Below are positions 33,730-42,881 of a DNA stretch of 64,000 nucleotides, one piece after another (position 1 is the first letter of the stretch; each line of letters starts with the position of its first letter). Source of the DNA: Poriferisodalis sp965208895 (GTDB taxonomy: Bacteria; Actinomycetota; Acidimicrobiia; Acidimicrobiales; Poriferisodalaceae); the NCBI RefSeq assembly GCF_965208895.1, contig NZ_OZ242363.1, forward strand, positions 4,278,001 through 4,342,000. Reading direction: 5' to 3'. The notes beneath the pieces are model-generated. The model ran no database searches. It was not told the origin of the DNA and saw only the letters and a program-made list of their open reading frames with translations. The position numbers were made by a program, and so were the translations under genes.

Positions 33730-33822
33730 CCCGCGAGCCTCGCCGTCGTCACACCTTTTGCATTCCGCTCTTGTTCGCTGTCGCTCACGGGCCGCTGAGG
33801 CCCGGGCTGAGCCTGTCGGCTC
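33730..33822 (-). repeat. Dispersed intergenic repeat, copy 3
   Basis: On the minus strand it begins right at the fabG stop with a perfect hairpin GAGCC-GACA-GGCTC, then GGGCCTCAGCGGCCCGTGAG, AGCGAACAAGAGCGG (identical to copy 1), GTGTGACGACGGCG and GGCTCGCGGG. It fills most of the fabG-acpP gap, so it would lie inside the fab transcript and might terminate or set acpP/fabF expression. Confidence 0.7.
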
Positions 33823-34555
33823 AATGGCCCATGCCCAAACCGCCGTCGACGGGTATCACGGCCCCGGTGATGTACGCGCCATCGTCTGATGCCAGAAACG
33901 CCACCGCGGCGGCAATCTCCGTCGGTTCCGCCACCCGGCCCAACGGGACAGCACCGGTGATGGCGGCCTGCTGCCCGTCGCTCAGGGCACCGAACATCTC
34001 AGTGTTGACCGGACCGGGCGCGACGACATTCGCAGTGATGTTGCGCGAACCGAGTTCTCGCGCCAGCGATCTGGCCATGCCCACGAGGCCTGCCTTGGAC
34101 GCGGCGTAGTTGACCTGCCCGGCCGAACCGAGCAGTCCAACCACCGAGGAGACGAATATCAGCCGCCCCCAGCGGGCGCGCAGCATCGGCCGGGCCGCCC
34201 GCTTGGCCATCCTGTACGCGCCCGTGAGATTCGTGTCGATAACAGCAGCAAAGTCATCGTCGGCCATGCGGAGCACCAGCTGATCACGAGTGATGCCGGC
34301 ATTCGCGACCAAGATTTCCACCGGGCCCAGCTCTGCCTCGACAGTGCTGTACGCGGCATCGACTGCATCACTGTCCGCTTGATCGCACGCCGCCCACAGC
34401 AGACGCTCGTCGTCAGGCGGTTCAGTGCGGCTGGTGACTGCCACACGGTGGCCCGCATCGGCAAACAACCGGGCCGTGGCCAGACCGATGCCGCGGCTGC
34501 CACCCGTCACCAGGACGGTCCGTGGGCTTGGGGGGCCCGCTTGGGTCTGATTCAT
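33821..34555 (-). CDS. fabG: 3-oxoacyl-ACP reductase
   Basis: 244 residues, SDR family. TGGSRGIG cofactor motif, NAGITRDQLVLRM (the FabG-typical ITRD), Ser in VSSVVGLLGSAGQ, the YAASKAG catalytic motif and the C-terminal VDGGLGMGH are all FabG-like. NADPH-dependent reduction of 3-ketoacyl-ACP. Lies between fabH and acpP in the fatty acid operon. Confidence 0.93.
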   Translation of the reverse strand: MNQTQAGPPSPRTVLVTGGSRGIGLATARLFADAGHRVAVTSRTEPPDDERLLWAACDQADSDAVDAAYSTVEAELGPVEILVANAGITRDQLVLRMADDDFAAVIDTNLTGAYRMAKRAARPMLRARWGRLIFVSSVVGLLGSAGQVNYAASKAGLVGMARSLARELGSRNITANVVAPGPVNTEMFGALSDGQQAAITGAVPLGRVAEPTEIAAAVAFLASDDGAYITGAVIPVDGGLGMGH

Positions 34556-34624
34556 CGTGAGCCGTGTTCGTGACGCTGGTGGGCGATGTTGATTCGGTTT
34601 CCTGGTCGTGCTCGGAATCGGGGC

Positions 34625-35590
34625 TCAGGAGGCCCGAGCCGGAGCGCCCGACCATTGCAGCAACGCTGATGCCGAGGTCATGCCGGCCCCGAATCCGACC
34701 AGCAGGACGTGGTCGCCCTCGCTGATGCGACCGCCCCGCACGGCGTCATCGAGCGCGAGGGGAATCGACGCCGACGACGTGTTGCCGGTGCGCTCGATGA
34801 CCATCGCAGCCTTCTCGAAGGGAATGCCCAGCCGCTTGCAGGAGGTCTGCACGATGCGGACATTTGCCTGGTGCGGCACGACGACGTCGATGTCGTCGGG
34901 CGTGAGACCGGCCTGCTTCATGGACTGGCGAGCCGACTCTTCCATCACGAGCACGGCCTTCTTGAAGACGGCTTGGCCGGCCATCCGGATGTAGTCGCCG
35001 TGCTCGCAGTACAGCTGCTCCTCCATGGCGCCGTCGCTCGAGACGTGCCAGCCGAGCAAGTCCGATCCCTGCTCGCTGCGCTCGAGCACTGCGGCACCAG
35101 AGCCGTCGGCGAACAGGATGCACGTGGAGCGGTCGGTCCAATCGGTGATCCGCGAGAGCACTTCGGCGCCGATGACCAGCACCCGTTCATGTCCCATGGC
35201 GATCATGCCGTGACCTGCGACGAGCGAGTACACGAAACCCGAGCAGGCGGCGTTGACGTCCATTGCCCCGCAATCGAGCCCGAGGGCCTCCTGCACCCGC
35301 GAAGACGTAGCCGGCACGCTCCGATCAGGAGTGGTCGTTGCCAAGATGAGCATGTCGATGCTCGACGGATCGACGCTGGCCACCTCCATGGCTGCCCCGC
35401 CGGCACGTGCAGCCAGGCCCGCCGTGGTGCCCCCGATGTTCCGCTGCTTGATGCCGGTGCGCTCGATGATCCACTCGTCGGAAGTGTCGACCGTGTGGGC
35501 GAGCTCATCGTTGGTGACGACTCGCTCGCCGAGCGCCGTTCCGATGCCGACGATGCGCGCGCCGGATGCATTTCCCACGCTGAGCGTCAT
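34625..35590 (-). CDS. fabH: 3-oxoacyl-ACP synthase III
   Basis: 321 residues. The thiolase-fold triad is present: Cys in MDVNAACSGFVYSL, His in VVPHQANVRI and Asn in ERTGNTSSASIP. The N-terminal DEWIIERTGIKQR is the FabH hallmark. It starts chain synthesis from an acyl-CoA primer. Start ATG 35590 (MTLSVGNAS) has GGGGAGG 6 nt upstream; the same frame is open further upstream but within fabD. Confidence 0.94.
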   Translation of the reverse strand: MTLSVGNASGARIVGIGTALGERVVTNDELAHTVDTSDEWIIERTGIKQRNIGGTTAGLAARAGGAAMEVASVDPSSIDMLILATTTPDRSVPATSSRVQEALGLDCGAMDVNAACSGFVYSLVAGHGMIAMGHERVLVIGAEVLSRITDWTDRSTCILFADGSGAAVLERSEQGSDLLGWHVSSDGAMEEQLYCEHGDYIRMAGQAVFKKAVLVMEESARQSMKQAGLTPDDIDVVVPHQANVRIVQTSCKRLGIPFEKAAMVIERTGNTSSASIPLALDDAVRGGRISEGDHVLLVGFGAGMTSASALLQWSGAPARAS

Positions 35591-35604
35591 CTGTGGCCTC
35601 CCCT

Positions 35605-36789
35605 TCAGGTCCCTGAGGCCGTCCGCAGCCACGCAACGGGCTGCCGAGCGGTGACCCGCTCGCCCTCTACGGCCATGATCCCCATGACAGTACCCGCAAA
35701 TGCGGACCGCGCTTCCTCTCCAGCGACGTGGCCAATGACATCGCCGACCCGGATTTGCTGCCCGTCGACGACGTCGGCTCCGAGCGTGAAGATGCCTGCG
35801 CAGGGGCTGACGATAAGGCGTTCGGTGACATAGAGGTTCTCGCCGCCCAGCACGGTGGGCGCCGAGGGGGCATCGGTCGCAAGCGCCTCCATCAGTGCGT
35901 CGATCTCGGCCGGCGCACTCACTGACATCGTTGTCGCACCGCGGTGGGTGCGCTTGGTCATCCCCGTGAGCACTTTGCCCGGGCCGAGCTCCACGTAGGC
36001 AGTGACCCCGGAGTCGCCGAGCGCATGGAGGCCGGCCCGCCACAGCACGGGGCTGGTGAGCTGCTGGGCCAGCAGCGTGCGCCACTCGTCGGCATCCGAG
36101 CGGAGGCGTGCATCCACATTGGCTACGACCGGAACGCTCGGGGCTCGGATCTCGACTTCTGCCAGCGCCTTGCGGAGCCGGTCACGTGCGGGCTGCATGA
36201 ACGGCGTATGGAATGCGCCGCCCACGGGCAGTGCCATGAGCCGTTTCGCGCCGGCCACCTTGGCTTCGTTGCCGGCTGCGGCAACGGCATCAGGGGCACC
36301 CGCGATGACGACTTGTCCCGGCGCGTTGTAGTTCGCGACCCAGACATCGCCCGGGGTCGCGTCGCATGCCTGCGCCACGAGGTTGTCGTCGAGACCCAGC
36401 ACGGCTGCCATGGTCCCTTCCTGCTCGTCGGCGGCAACCTGCATGGCCTCGCCGCGCTCGGCGACCAGCCGCACAGCATCGTCATACGCCAATGCGCCAG
36501 TGGCCGTCAGGGCGCTGTATTCGCCCAGCGAGTGCCCGGCGGCACATGAGAAGGTCGCACCAGTGCGCTCGACGGCATCGAGCACGACCATCGACAGCAC
36601 GAAGGTGGAGAGCTGCGAGTTCCTTGTGTGACGCAGTTCCTCCGCGTCTGCTTCCAGCAGCAGGGCGGCGACATCGCGCCCGCAGGCATCGGACGCCTCG
36701 GTGACCAGCTCCCACGACTCATGCGAGATCCACGGCTCGCCCATGCCGGGCTGCTGGGAGCCCTGACCGGGAAATGTGAATGCGAGCAC
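35605..36789 (-). CDS. fabD: Malonyl-CoA:ACP transacylase with C-terminal biotinyl/lipoyl-like domain
   Basis: 394 residues against about 310 for usual FabD. Residues 1 to about 310 are standard: FTFPGQGSQQPGM, the GHSLGEYSAL nucleophile motif with catalytic Ser, and GAFHTPFM with the catalytic His. Residues about 315-390 form an extra barrel-sandwich domain: VSPCAGIFTLGADVVDGQQI, VGDVIGHVAGEEARSAFAG, then TVMGIMAVEGERVTARQP. This is the pattern of biotinyl/lipoyl carrier domains but has no lysine at the turn, so it is probably not modified. GTG 36789 has GGAGGAGG 4 nt upstream. First gene of the fab operon. Confidence 0.9.
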   Translation of the reverse strand: MLAFTFPGQGSQQPGMGEPWISHESWELVTEASDACGRDVAALLLEADAEELRHTRNSQLSTFVLSMVVLDAVERTGATFSCAAGHSLGEYSALTATGALAYDDAVRLVAERGEAMQVAADEQEGTMAAVLGLDDNLVAQACDATPGDVWVANYNAPGQVVIAGAPDAVAAAGNEAKVAGAKRLMALPVGGAFHTPFMQPARDRLRKALAEVEIRAPSVPVVANVDARLRSDADEWRTLLAQQLTSPVLWRAGLHALGDSGVTAYVELGPGKVLTGMTKRTHRGATTMSVSAPAEIDALMEALATDAPSAPTVLGGENLYVTERLIVSPCAGIFTLGADVVDGQQIRVGDVIGHVAGEEARSAFAGTVMGIMAVEGERVTARQPVAWLRTASGT

Positions 36790-36936
36790 TCGGCCTCCTC
36801 CGCAGCGCCGGTGCGGAAGTTCGGGCACGTGCCCGGGCCGCGGCGCAGTGAACGCACGATTGGATTCAGCCGAAAGGGTAGGTGCCAACTCGGCGCAAGT
36901 GCGACCGCGTCGCTGAGTACGCTGAAACGCCCCACA

Positions 36937-37019
36937 GCCCGGGTGGTGAAACGGCAGACACGGGGGACTCAAAATCCTCTGCCCTCACGGGCGTGCGGGT
37001 TCAACTCCCGCCCCGGGCA
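36937..37019 (+). tRNA. tRNA-Leu (anticodon CAA)
   Basis: Acceptor stem GCCCGGG (36937-36943) pairs with CCCGGGC (37012-37018), discriminator A at 37019. The anticodon stem GGGGA/TCCTC encloses CTCAAAA, giving anticodon CAA (codon UUG). A long variable arm and the T arm GCGGG-TTCAACT-CCCGC fit a class II leucine tRNA. CCA is not fully encoded. Confidence 0.92.
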
Positions 37020-37149
37020 CCCGAAACCGGCAGGAATCCCGCCAGGACACTCTGGGGAGGCCGCCGAAGTGCAGCGGTAGGCTGGCCGATCCGCAGCAGC
37101 CGACCGGGCCCGCCCGCCGGTGCGATCCTGTCCTGTGAGGGGAGCGCGT

Positions 37150-37725
37150 GTGTCCAAGCGAGTCGTGATCGCAGAGGACGAGGCCATCATCCGGCTCGAC
37201 CTGCGCGAGATGCTCGAAGACGAGGGCTATGTCGTCGTGGCGGAAACGGGTCGCGGCGATGAAGCGGTGGAATTGGCACGCCAGCATCAGCCCGAGGTGT
37301 GCATCTTCGACATCCAGATGCCCGGTCGCGATGGCCTCGACGCGGCGCGCGAGGTCGCCGCAGACCGCACCTCTGCGGTGCTCATCCTCACGGCGTTCAG
37401 CAAGCGCCATCTCATCTCCGAGGCTCGCGATGCCGGAGTGCTCTCGTACTTGGTGAAGCCGTTTCAGCGCGAGGAGCTGGTCTCGGCCATAGAGGTGGCG
37501 TGGGGTCGTTTCACAGAGATGAGAGAGCTCGAGGACACCGTGGAGAGCCTCGAGGAGAAGCTGGAGACTCGCAAGGCCGTGGAACGTGCGAAGGGCCTGC
37601 TCATGGACGATTTTCAGCTGTCTGAGCGGGATGCTTTCGAATTCATCCGGAGTACGGCGATGGCCAACCGTGCGAAGATGCGAGACATCGCTCAGCAGAT
37701 TGTCGATGGATCGCTGACTCCCTGA
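37150..37725 (+). CDS. ANTAR-domain response regulator, PdtaR-like
   Basis: 191 residues. Receiver domain: acidic pair in IAEDEAII, phospho-acceptor Asp in FDIQMPGRDG, Thr in LILTAFSK and Lys in YLVKPFQR. After a coiled-coil linker the ANTAR RNA-binding domain follows (RKAVERAKGLLMDDFQLSER). ANTAR regulators act by transcription antitermination, binding paired hairpins in leader RNA after phosphorylation. It precedes polA, as Rv1626 (PdtaR) lies near polA in Mycobacterium. GTG 37150 with GGGGAG upstream. The partner kinase is not in this window unless it is the PdtaS-unlike kinase at 50-52 kb. Confidence 0.9.
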   Translation: MSKRVVIAEDEAIIRLDLREMLEDEGYVVVAETGRGDEAVELARQHQPEVCIFDIQMPGRDGLDAAREVAADRTSAVLILTAFSKRHLISEARDAGVLSYLVKPFQREELVSAIEVAWGRFTEMRELEDTVESLEEKLETRKAVERAKGLLMDDFQLSERDAFEFIRSTAMANRAKMRDIAQQIVDGSLTP

Positions 37726-37802
37726 GTCGCTCTTTCGAGATCTGCTCGCCTGCGCCTCGCAGGCTTCCACAATCGCCGCCCCGCAACGTTGGGAGAGTTC
37801 CG

Positions 37803-40538
37803 ATGTCCAAGCTCCTCTTGCTTGACGGGAACTCGCTCACGTACCGGGCCTTCTTCGCCATACCCGAGGACATGGCCACACGCTCGGGACAGCCCACCGG
37901 CGCCGTATTCGGTTTCACGTCCATGCTCATCAACCTGGTGCGGGATCACCGCCCAGACGCGATCGCGGTGTGTTTCGACCGTCCCGAGCCGACGTTCCGG
38001 CATATCGCTGCGCCGGAATACAAGGCACATCGCGACGAGACGCCGGCAACACTCATCGATCAGCTCGGCCTGGTGCGCGAAGTGCTCGAGTCGTTGAGCA
38101 TGACTGCGCTGGACTGTGCCGGCTTCGAGGCCGACGACCTGTTGGCGACGCTGGCGTCCGCAGCCGAACAGCGTGGCGACGATGTGCTGATCGTCAGCGG
38201 GGATCGCGACGTGTACCAACTTGTGCGCGACCCTAGGGTGCGGGTGGTCTACAACCGGCGCGGCGTCACCGACTATGCGCTCTACGACGAAGCGGGCATC
38301 GCCGAGCGCACTGGCGTCACGCCGGACCTCTACGTGCAGTACGCCGCACTGCGTGGCGATCCGTCCGACAACCTTCCCGGAGTGCCTGGGGTCGGCGAGA
38401 AGACGGCCGCCAAGCTGCTCAACAAGTACGGCAGTCTCGAAGCCCTGCTGGCCGCGGCTGGGGAGCAGACTCCGAAGCTGGCCGAGAATCTCGCGGCGCA
38501 CACCGAGCAGGTGCGGCGCAACGTCGATCTGATGACCCTTCGGACCGACGCACCGGTCGAAGCGGCACCAGCGGATCTCCAATGGGACGCTCTCGACGGC
38601 GACTTGGTGACGCGTGCGTTCGAGTTCCTGGAGTTCGGCAGCCTCCACGCTCGTCTCCGCGACGCATTGGTGGGCACGGCCCTGGACGGCCTGCTGACGG
38701 CCGACGCAGCATCCCCGGATGCCATCCAGCTCGCGGAGGCGCAGTTTCTGCCGGTCGACGGCGAAGCCGATGCCCGTGGCGCCAATGCAGTGAGGCTGCT
38801 GGCCGAGCTGGCGGACCGTGACGATCCTGTCGCGCTCGGATACAACCTCGAGGCGGACGGCGCCGTGGGCGTGCTGGCGGTCGCAGTCGACCCCTCAAGC
38901 GGGTCCGTGCTCGCGCTCGGTGCCGACGATCTGGAGGTGCCCGACATCGCCCAGCGGGTTGCCCGCTTGCTCGGGGCCGACGGGCCAGGCGTCCACGTCC
39001 ATCAGGCGAAAGCGCTGATGCGGGCACTGGAGCTAGCGAACGGTGATCTCGCTGCCAGCGGGTCGGTGCCCGGCCTCGCTACCGACACTTCGATCGCCGC
39101 TTATCTCATCCATCCATCGGAAGGCCGCGCCGAGCTGAGAGCGCTCCTCGCCCGGCATTGCGGCACTGAGCTTCCCGGCAGCGATGGACAAGATCAACTC
39201 GGCTTCGATGATCTCGATGCCGACGGTCCTGCAGCAAGTGTCGCGGCCGGCAGTGATGCCCTCGCAGTGGCGATGCTCGCCCCAGTACTCGACCGGGAAC
39301 TCGAGACCCTCGGGATGTCCGATTTGTATCGCGACATCGAGCGTCCGCTGATCTGCGTCCTCGCTCGCATGGAGTCGGCCGGGATCGGTGTCGACCACAC
39401 CGAACTGGAGTCGTTGCGTGACCACCTGACGAGCGAAGTGTCTGCACTCGAAGCAGAAGTGCGGCTACTGGCCGGTCGGGACGATCTCAACGTCAACTCG
39501 CCCAAGCAGCTGGCAGAGGTGCTCTTCGAGGACTTGGGGTTGACACCGCAGCGCAAGACCAAGACGGGTTATTCCACCAGCGCCACAGCGCTCGAATCAC
39601 TGCGAAGCGAGCACCCGATCGTGGACAAGCTGCTGGCGTTCCGGGAGGTGGAGAAGCTGCGATCGACCTACGGCGACAGCTTGCTCGAATGCGTCGAACC
39701 GGACGGCCGCATCCACGCCACGTTCAACCAGACGGTTGCGCGCACCGGCAGGCTCAGCTCCGAAGAGCCGAACCTGCACAACATCCCGGTGCGGACCTCC
39801 CAGGGGCGCCTGTTCCGGCGCGCGTTCGTACCGGCTGACGGCTACGAGCTGCTGGTTGCCGACTACAACCAGATCGAGCTGCGGGTGATTGCGCATCTGT
39901 CGGGCGACCCGGGCCTCGTCGGTGCCTTCGAGGCGGGCCACGACGTCCACAGCGCGACTGCAGCATCCCTCTTCGCCATCACCCCTAGCGAGGTCGACCC
40001 GCAGCAGCGGTCGGTGGCAAAGATGGTGAGCTACGGCCTGGCCTACGGGATGGAGGCATACGGTCTCGGACAGCGACTCGGGGTGCCCACCGACGAAGCA
40101 GCACGCATTCTGGACGCCTACTTCGAAGCGTTCCCAGAGGTGCGCTCGTTCATGGACGGCGTGGTCTCGGAGAGTCGCGAGCGTGGGTACACCGAGACGG
40201 CCTTCGGGCGGCGTCGCCCGCTTCCCGAATTGACATCTCGAAATCATCGCGTGCGCCTGGCCGCGGAGCGACAGGCCATGAATGCTCCCATCCAGGGACT
40301 CGCAGCGGACATATTCAAAGTGGCGCTGGTACGCCTCGATGCGGCCTTGCAGGATCGGTCGGCAGCCAGCCGTCTGGTGCTGCAGGTGCACGACGAGGTG
40401 ATCCTCGAAGTGCCCCCATCGGAGCGCGACGAGGTGACCGAGCTGACGGTGGACACGATGCGGCATGCCGCCGACCTGGCGGTCCCGCTCGAAGTTCATG
40501 TTTCGGCGGGCGCAACCTGGGCCGACGCCAAGGGCTGA
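37803..40538 (+). CDS. polA: DNA polymerase I
   Basis: 911 residues. N-terminal 5'-3' exonuclease (LLLLDGNSLTYRAFF, VSGDRDVYQL, helix-hairpin-helix GVPGVGEKTA). The middle domain lacks the DxE proofreading motif (YNLEADGAVGVLAV in its place), so 3'-5' exonuclease is probably inactive, as in other actinobacteria. Polymerase motifs A (VADYNQIELRVIAHLSGD), B (RSVAKMVSYGLAYGM) and C (LQVHDEVILEVP) are intact. It fills gaps in repair and Okazaki-fragment processing. Start ATG 37803. Followed by rpsA after 71 nt. Confidence 0.96.
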   Translation: MSKLLLLDGNSLTYRAFFAIPEDMATRSGQPTGAVFGFTSMLINLVRDHRPDAIAVCFDRPEPTFRHIAAPEYKAHRDETPATLIDQLGLVREVLESLSMTALDCAGFEADDLLATLASAAEQRGDDVLIVSGDRDVYQLVRDPRVRVVYNRRGVTDYALYDEAGIAERTGVTPDLYVQYAALRGDPSDNLPGVPGVGEKTAAKLLNKYGSLEALLAAAGEQTPKLAENLAAHTEQVRRNVDLMTLRTDAPVEAAPADLQWDALDGDLVTRAFEFLEFGSLHARLRDALVGTALDGLLTADAASPDAIQLAEAQFLPVDGEADARGANAVRLLAELADRDDPVALGYNLEADGAVGVLAVAVDPSSGSVLALGADDLEVPDIAQRVARLLGADGPGVHVHQAKALMRALELANGDLAASGSVPGLATDTSIAAYLIHPSEGRAELRALLARHCGTELPGSDGQDQLGFDDLDADGPAASVAAGSDALAVAMLAPVLDRELETLGMSDLYRDIERPLICVLARMESAGIGVDHTELESLRDHLTSEVSALEAEVRLLAGRDDLNVNSPKQLAEVLFEDLGLTPQRKTKTGYSTSATALESLRSEHPIVDKLLAFREVEKLRSTYGDSLLECVEPDGRIHATFNQTVARTGRLSSEEPNLHNIPVRTSQGRLFRRAFVPADGYELLVADYNQIELRVIAHLSGDPGLVGAFEAGHDVHSATAASLFAITPSEVDPQQRSVAKMVSYGLAYGMEAYGLGQRLGVPTDEAARILDAYFEAFPEVRSFMDGVVSESRERGYTETAFGRRRPLPELTSRNHRVRLAAERQAMNAPIQGLAADIFKVALVRLDAALQDRSAASRLVLQVHDEVILEVPPSERDEVTELTVDTMRHAADLAVPLEVHVSAGATWADAKG

Positions 40539-40609
40539 ACGCCGCGGGCCGGTAGCCTCGCCGTGCGCTTCGTGCGGCTCGCTCGGCCGCCTGCGCCCGT
40601 ACTCCCGAC

Positions 40610-42142
40610 GTGAGCATTCCCCCCGTGACCGACGCACTTGCCCCCGCACCAGACCTCGAAGACCCTGTATCCGAAGACACCGCATCCGAAGACCCTGTAT
40701 CCGAAGCCACGGCAGCAGCACCGCCGGATACCCAGGACGGTGAGAGCTCGGGCAAGGAAGCGGGCAACGGAGCTTCGCAGGGCGCTTTCGGCACGTTCAC
40801 CGAAGCGGGCGACTACGTGCCGCGGACTGTCACCGTCGACGATCTGGGCGACACCTCCTTCGAGGACGCCATAGCGCAGACCATCGTCGAGTTCGACGAC
40901 GGCGACATCGTGGCCGGCACCATCGTGCGCGTCGATCGCGACGAAGTACTGCTCGATATCGGCTTCAAGTCTGAGGGCGTCATCCCGTCTCGCGAGCTCT
41001 CGATCCGCCACGACGTCGATCCTTCCGAAGTCGTGGACGTCGGCGATCAGATCGAGGCGCTCGTCCTTCAAAAGGAAGACCCCGACGGCCGCCTGGTGCT
41101 GTCCAAGAAGAGAGCGCAGTACGAGCGTGCTTGGGGTCGCATCGAAGAGATCCGCGAATCGAACGGCGTCGTCACGGGTCCCGTCATCGAGGTCGTGAAG
41201 GGCGGCTTGATCGTCGACATCGGGCTGCGGGGATTCCTGCCGGCGTCGCTGGTGGAACTCCGGCGCGTCCGCGATCTGGCCCCCTATGTCGGCCGCGAGC
41301 TGGAAGCCAAGATCATCGAGCTCGACAAGAACCGCAACAACGTTGTGCTCAGCCGGCGAGCCTGGCTGGAGGAGAGCCTCAAGGAGGAGCGGGAAGGCTT
41401 CCTGCGAGACCTCCAGCGGGGCGAGCGGCGCACTGGCAGAGTCTCGTCGGTGGTCAGCTTCGGCGCGTTCGTCGACCTCGGCGGCATGGACGGCCTCATT
41501 CACGTGTCGGAGCTGTCCTGGAAGCATGTCGATCATCCCAGCTCGGTCGTCACCATCGGCGACGAGGTGACGGTGGAGGTGCTCGAGATCGACCGTGAGC
41601 GCGAGCGCATCTCGCTGTCGCTCAAGGCGACGCAGCAGGATCCGTGGGAAGCGTTCGCCAACTCCCACCGGGTCGAAGAACTCGTCTACGGCCGAGTCAC
41701 CAAGCTCGTGCCGTTCGGAGCCTTCGTACAGGTCGGCGATGGCATCGAGGGCTTGGTGCACATCTCGGAGATGTCGGCTCACCACGTCGAGCTGCCTGAG
41801 CAGGTAGTGACCCCCGGCGAGGAGCTGTGGGTGAAGATCATCGATCTCGACCTGCAGCGTCGGCGCATCAGCCTGTCGATCAAGCAGGCCGCCGAAGGCG
41901 GCGTGGTAGCGGAGGAATACCGCGAGGCGTTCGGCGACCACGCGTACGACGAAGAGGGCAATTTCATCGGCGAATTCAGCTACGAAACACCTGCCGAGGG
42001 CGAGGAATCGGAAGCTGAGCGGGCATGGCGCGAGTACTACGAAGAGCATGGCGAGGAGGCCTACCGCCAGGCCCTCGCGCAATACGAGAACCAGGAAACC
42101 GAGGGCGAGCCCGCCACGGCCGCTGCCGAGGGTGACGGCTAG
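40610..42142 (+). CDS. rpsA: 30S ribosomal protein S1
   Basis: 510 residues with four S1 RNA-binding repeats: GTIVRVDRDEVLLDIGFKSE (about 103), VIEVVKGGLIVDIGLRGFLP (about 188), GRVSSVVSFGAFVDLGGMDG (about 278) and GRVTKLVPFGAFVQVGDGIE (about 363). The acidic N-terminal extension of about 60 residues is unusual in length and is built from a 15-bp tandem repeat; the C-terminus is also acidic. It helps mRNA binding at the 30S subunit. GTG 40610 is drawn as start; GTG 40625 is an alternative. Confidence 0.93.
   Translation: MSIPPVTDALAPAPDLEDPVSEDTASEDPVSEATAAAPPDTQDGESSGKEAGNGASQGAFGTFTEAGDYVPRTVTVDDLGDTSFEDAIAQTIVEFDDGDIVAGTIVRVDRDEVLLDIGFKSEGVIPSRELSIRHDVDPSEVVDVGDQIEALVLQKEDPDGRLVLSKKRAQYERAWGRIEEIRESNGVVTGPVIEVVKGGLIVDIGLRGFLPASLVELRRVRDLAPYVGRELEAKIIELDKNRNNVVLSRRAWLEESLKEEREGFLRDLQRGERRTGRVSSVVSFGAFVDLGGMDGLIHVSELSWKHVDHPSSVVTIGDEVTVEVLEIDRERERISLSLKATQQDPWEAFANSHRVEELVYGRVTKLVPFGAFVQVGDGIEGLVHISEMSAHHVELPEQVVTPGEELWVKIIDLDLQRRRISLSIKQAAEGGVVAEEYREAFGDHAYDEEGNFIGEFSYETPAEGEESEAERAWREYYEEHGEEAYRQALAQYENQETEGEPATAAAEGDG
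40658..40717 (+). repeat. 15-bp tandem repeat in the 5' end of rpsA
   Basis: Four units of 15 bp: GAAGACCCTGTATCC, GAAGACACCGCATCC, GAAGACCCTGTATCC, and a degenerate GAAGCCACGGCAGCA. They encode EDPVS, EDTAS, EDPVS and EATAA. Units 1 and 3 are identical, so unit gain or loss by slippage keeps the frame. Confidence 0.8.
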
Positions 42143-42201
42143 CGCAGCCACTCTTCGCTGGATCCGCTCCAGTTGAATCCGTCTCCTTCGAAGCCGGTCG
42201 G

Positions 42202-42831
42202 ATGATCTCAGTAGGGCTCACGGGCGGCATCGGCAGCGGGAAGAGCACTGTTGCTTCGGGCTTCGTCGAGCACGGAGCCGTACTGATCGATGCGGACGCC
42301 ATCGTTCGCTCCCAGCAGGCACCATCGAGCCCCGTCTTTGTCGAGATGGTGGAGCGCTTCGGCGACCACATCGTGGCGCCGGACGGCACGCTCGACCGCG
42401 GCGCGGTTGCGGCCATCGTGTTCAACGATCCCGACGCGCTCGCCGATCTGAACGCGATCACCCATCCTCCGGTCGGTCGGGAGATCCGTCGCCGGCTCAG
42501 CGAACTGGAGGGAACCGATTGCCTGGTGGTGCTCGACATCCCGCTGCTAGGCGAGGGGTTGGCCAAGGGTCAGCGGCCCCGCTATCAGACCAGCGGGATC
42601 CTGGTGGTGGACACGCCGACCGATATCGCTGTGGAGCGGCTCGTGACCTCGCGGGGTTTTTCCGCCGACGATGCACGCGCTCGTATCGCCGCACAGCTGT
42701 CGCGCGAAGAGCGACTGGCTATCGCCGACTGGGTCATCGACAACTCCGGCGGTCTCGACGAGCTCGAAGCTGCGATCGGCGCAGCCTTTCGCTGGGCGAG
42801 CGCGCTGCCGCACATCGACCCAGCCCCGTGA
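42202..42831 (+). CDS. coaE: Dephospho-CoA kinase
   Basis: 209 residues. P-loop GLTGGIGSGKST at the N-terminus, DADAIVRSQQ, the conserved ITHPPVGREIRRR, LDIPLLGEG and the lid region RLVTSRGFSADDARARIAAQ match CoaE. It phosphorylates dephospho-CoA in the last step of CoA synthesis. It follows rpsA at 59 nt, the order seen in mycobacteria. Confidence 0.95.
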   Translation: MISVGLTGGIGSGKSTVASGFVEHGAVLIDADAIVRSQQAPSSPVFVEMVERFGDHIVAPDGTLDRGAVAAIVFNDPDALADLNAITHPPVGREIRRRLSELEGTDCLVVLDIPLLGEGLAKGQRPRYQTSGILVVDTPTDIAVERLVTSRGFSADDARARIAAQLSREERLAIADWVIDNSGGLDELEAAIGAAFRWASALPHIDPAP

Positions 42832-42881
42832 CGGGCGCTCGGCACGTGGCGAGCGCTCAGCTCTGCGGTCGCAGCGCGGCC

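Noticed and set aside
40540..40610. Possible fifth copy of the dispersed repeat before rpsA
   Set aside because: Only scattered GC-rich words match; the ordered core (AGCGAACAAGAGCGG, GTGCGACA) is missing.
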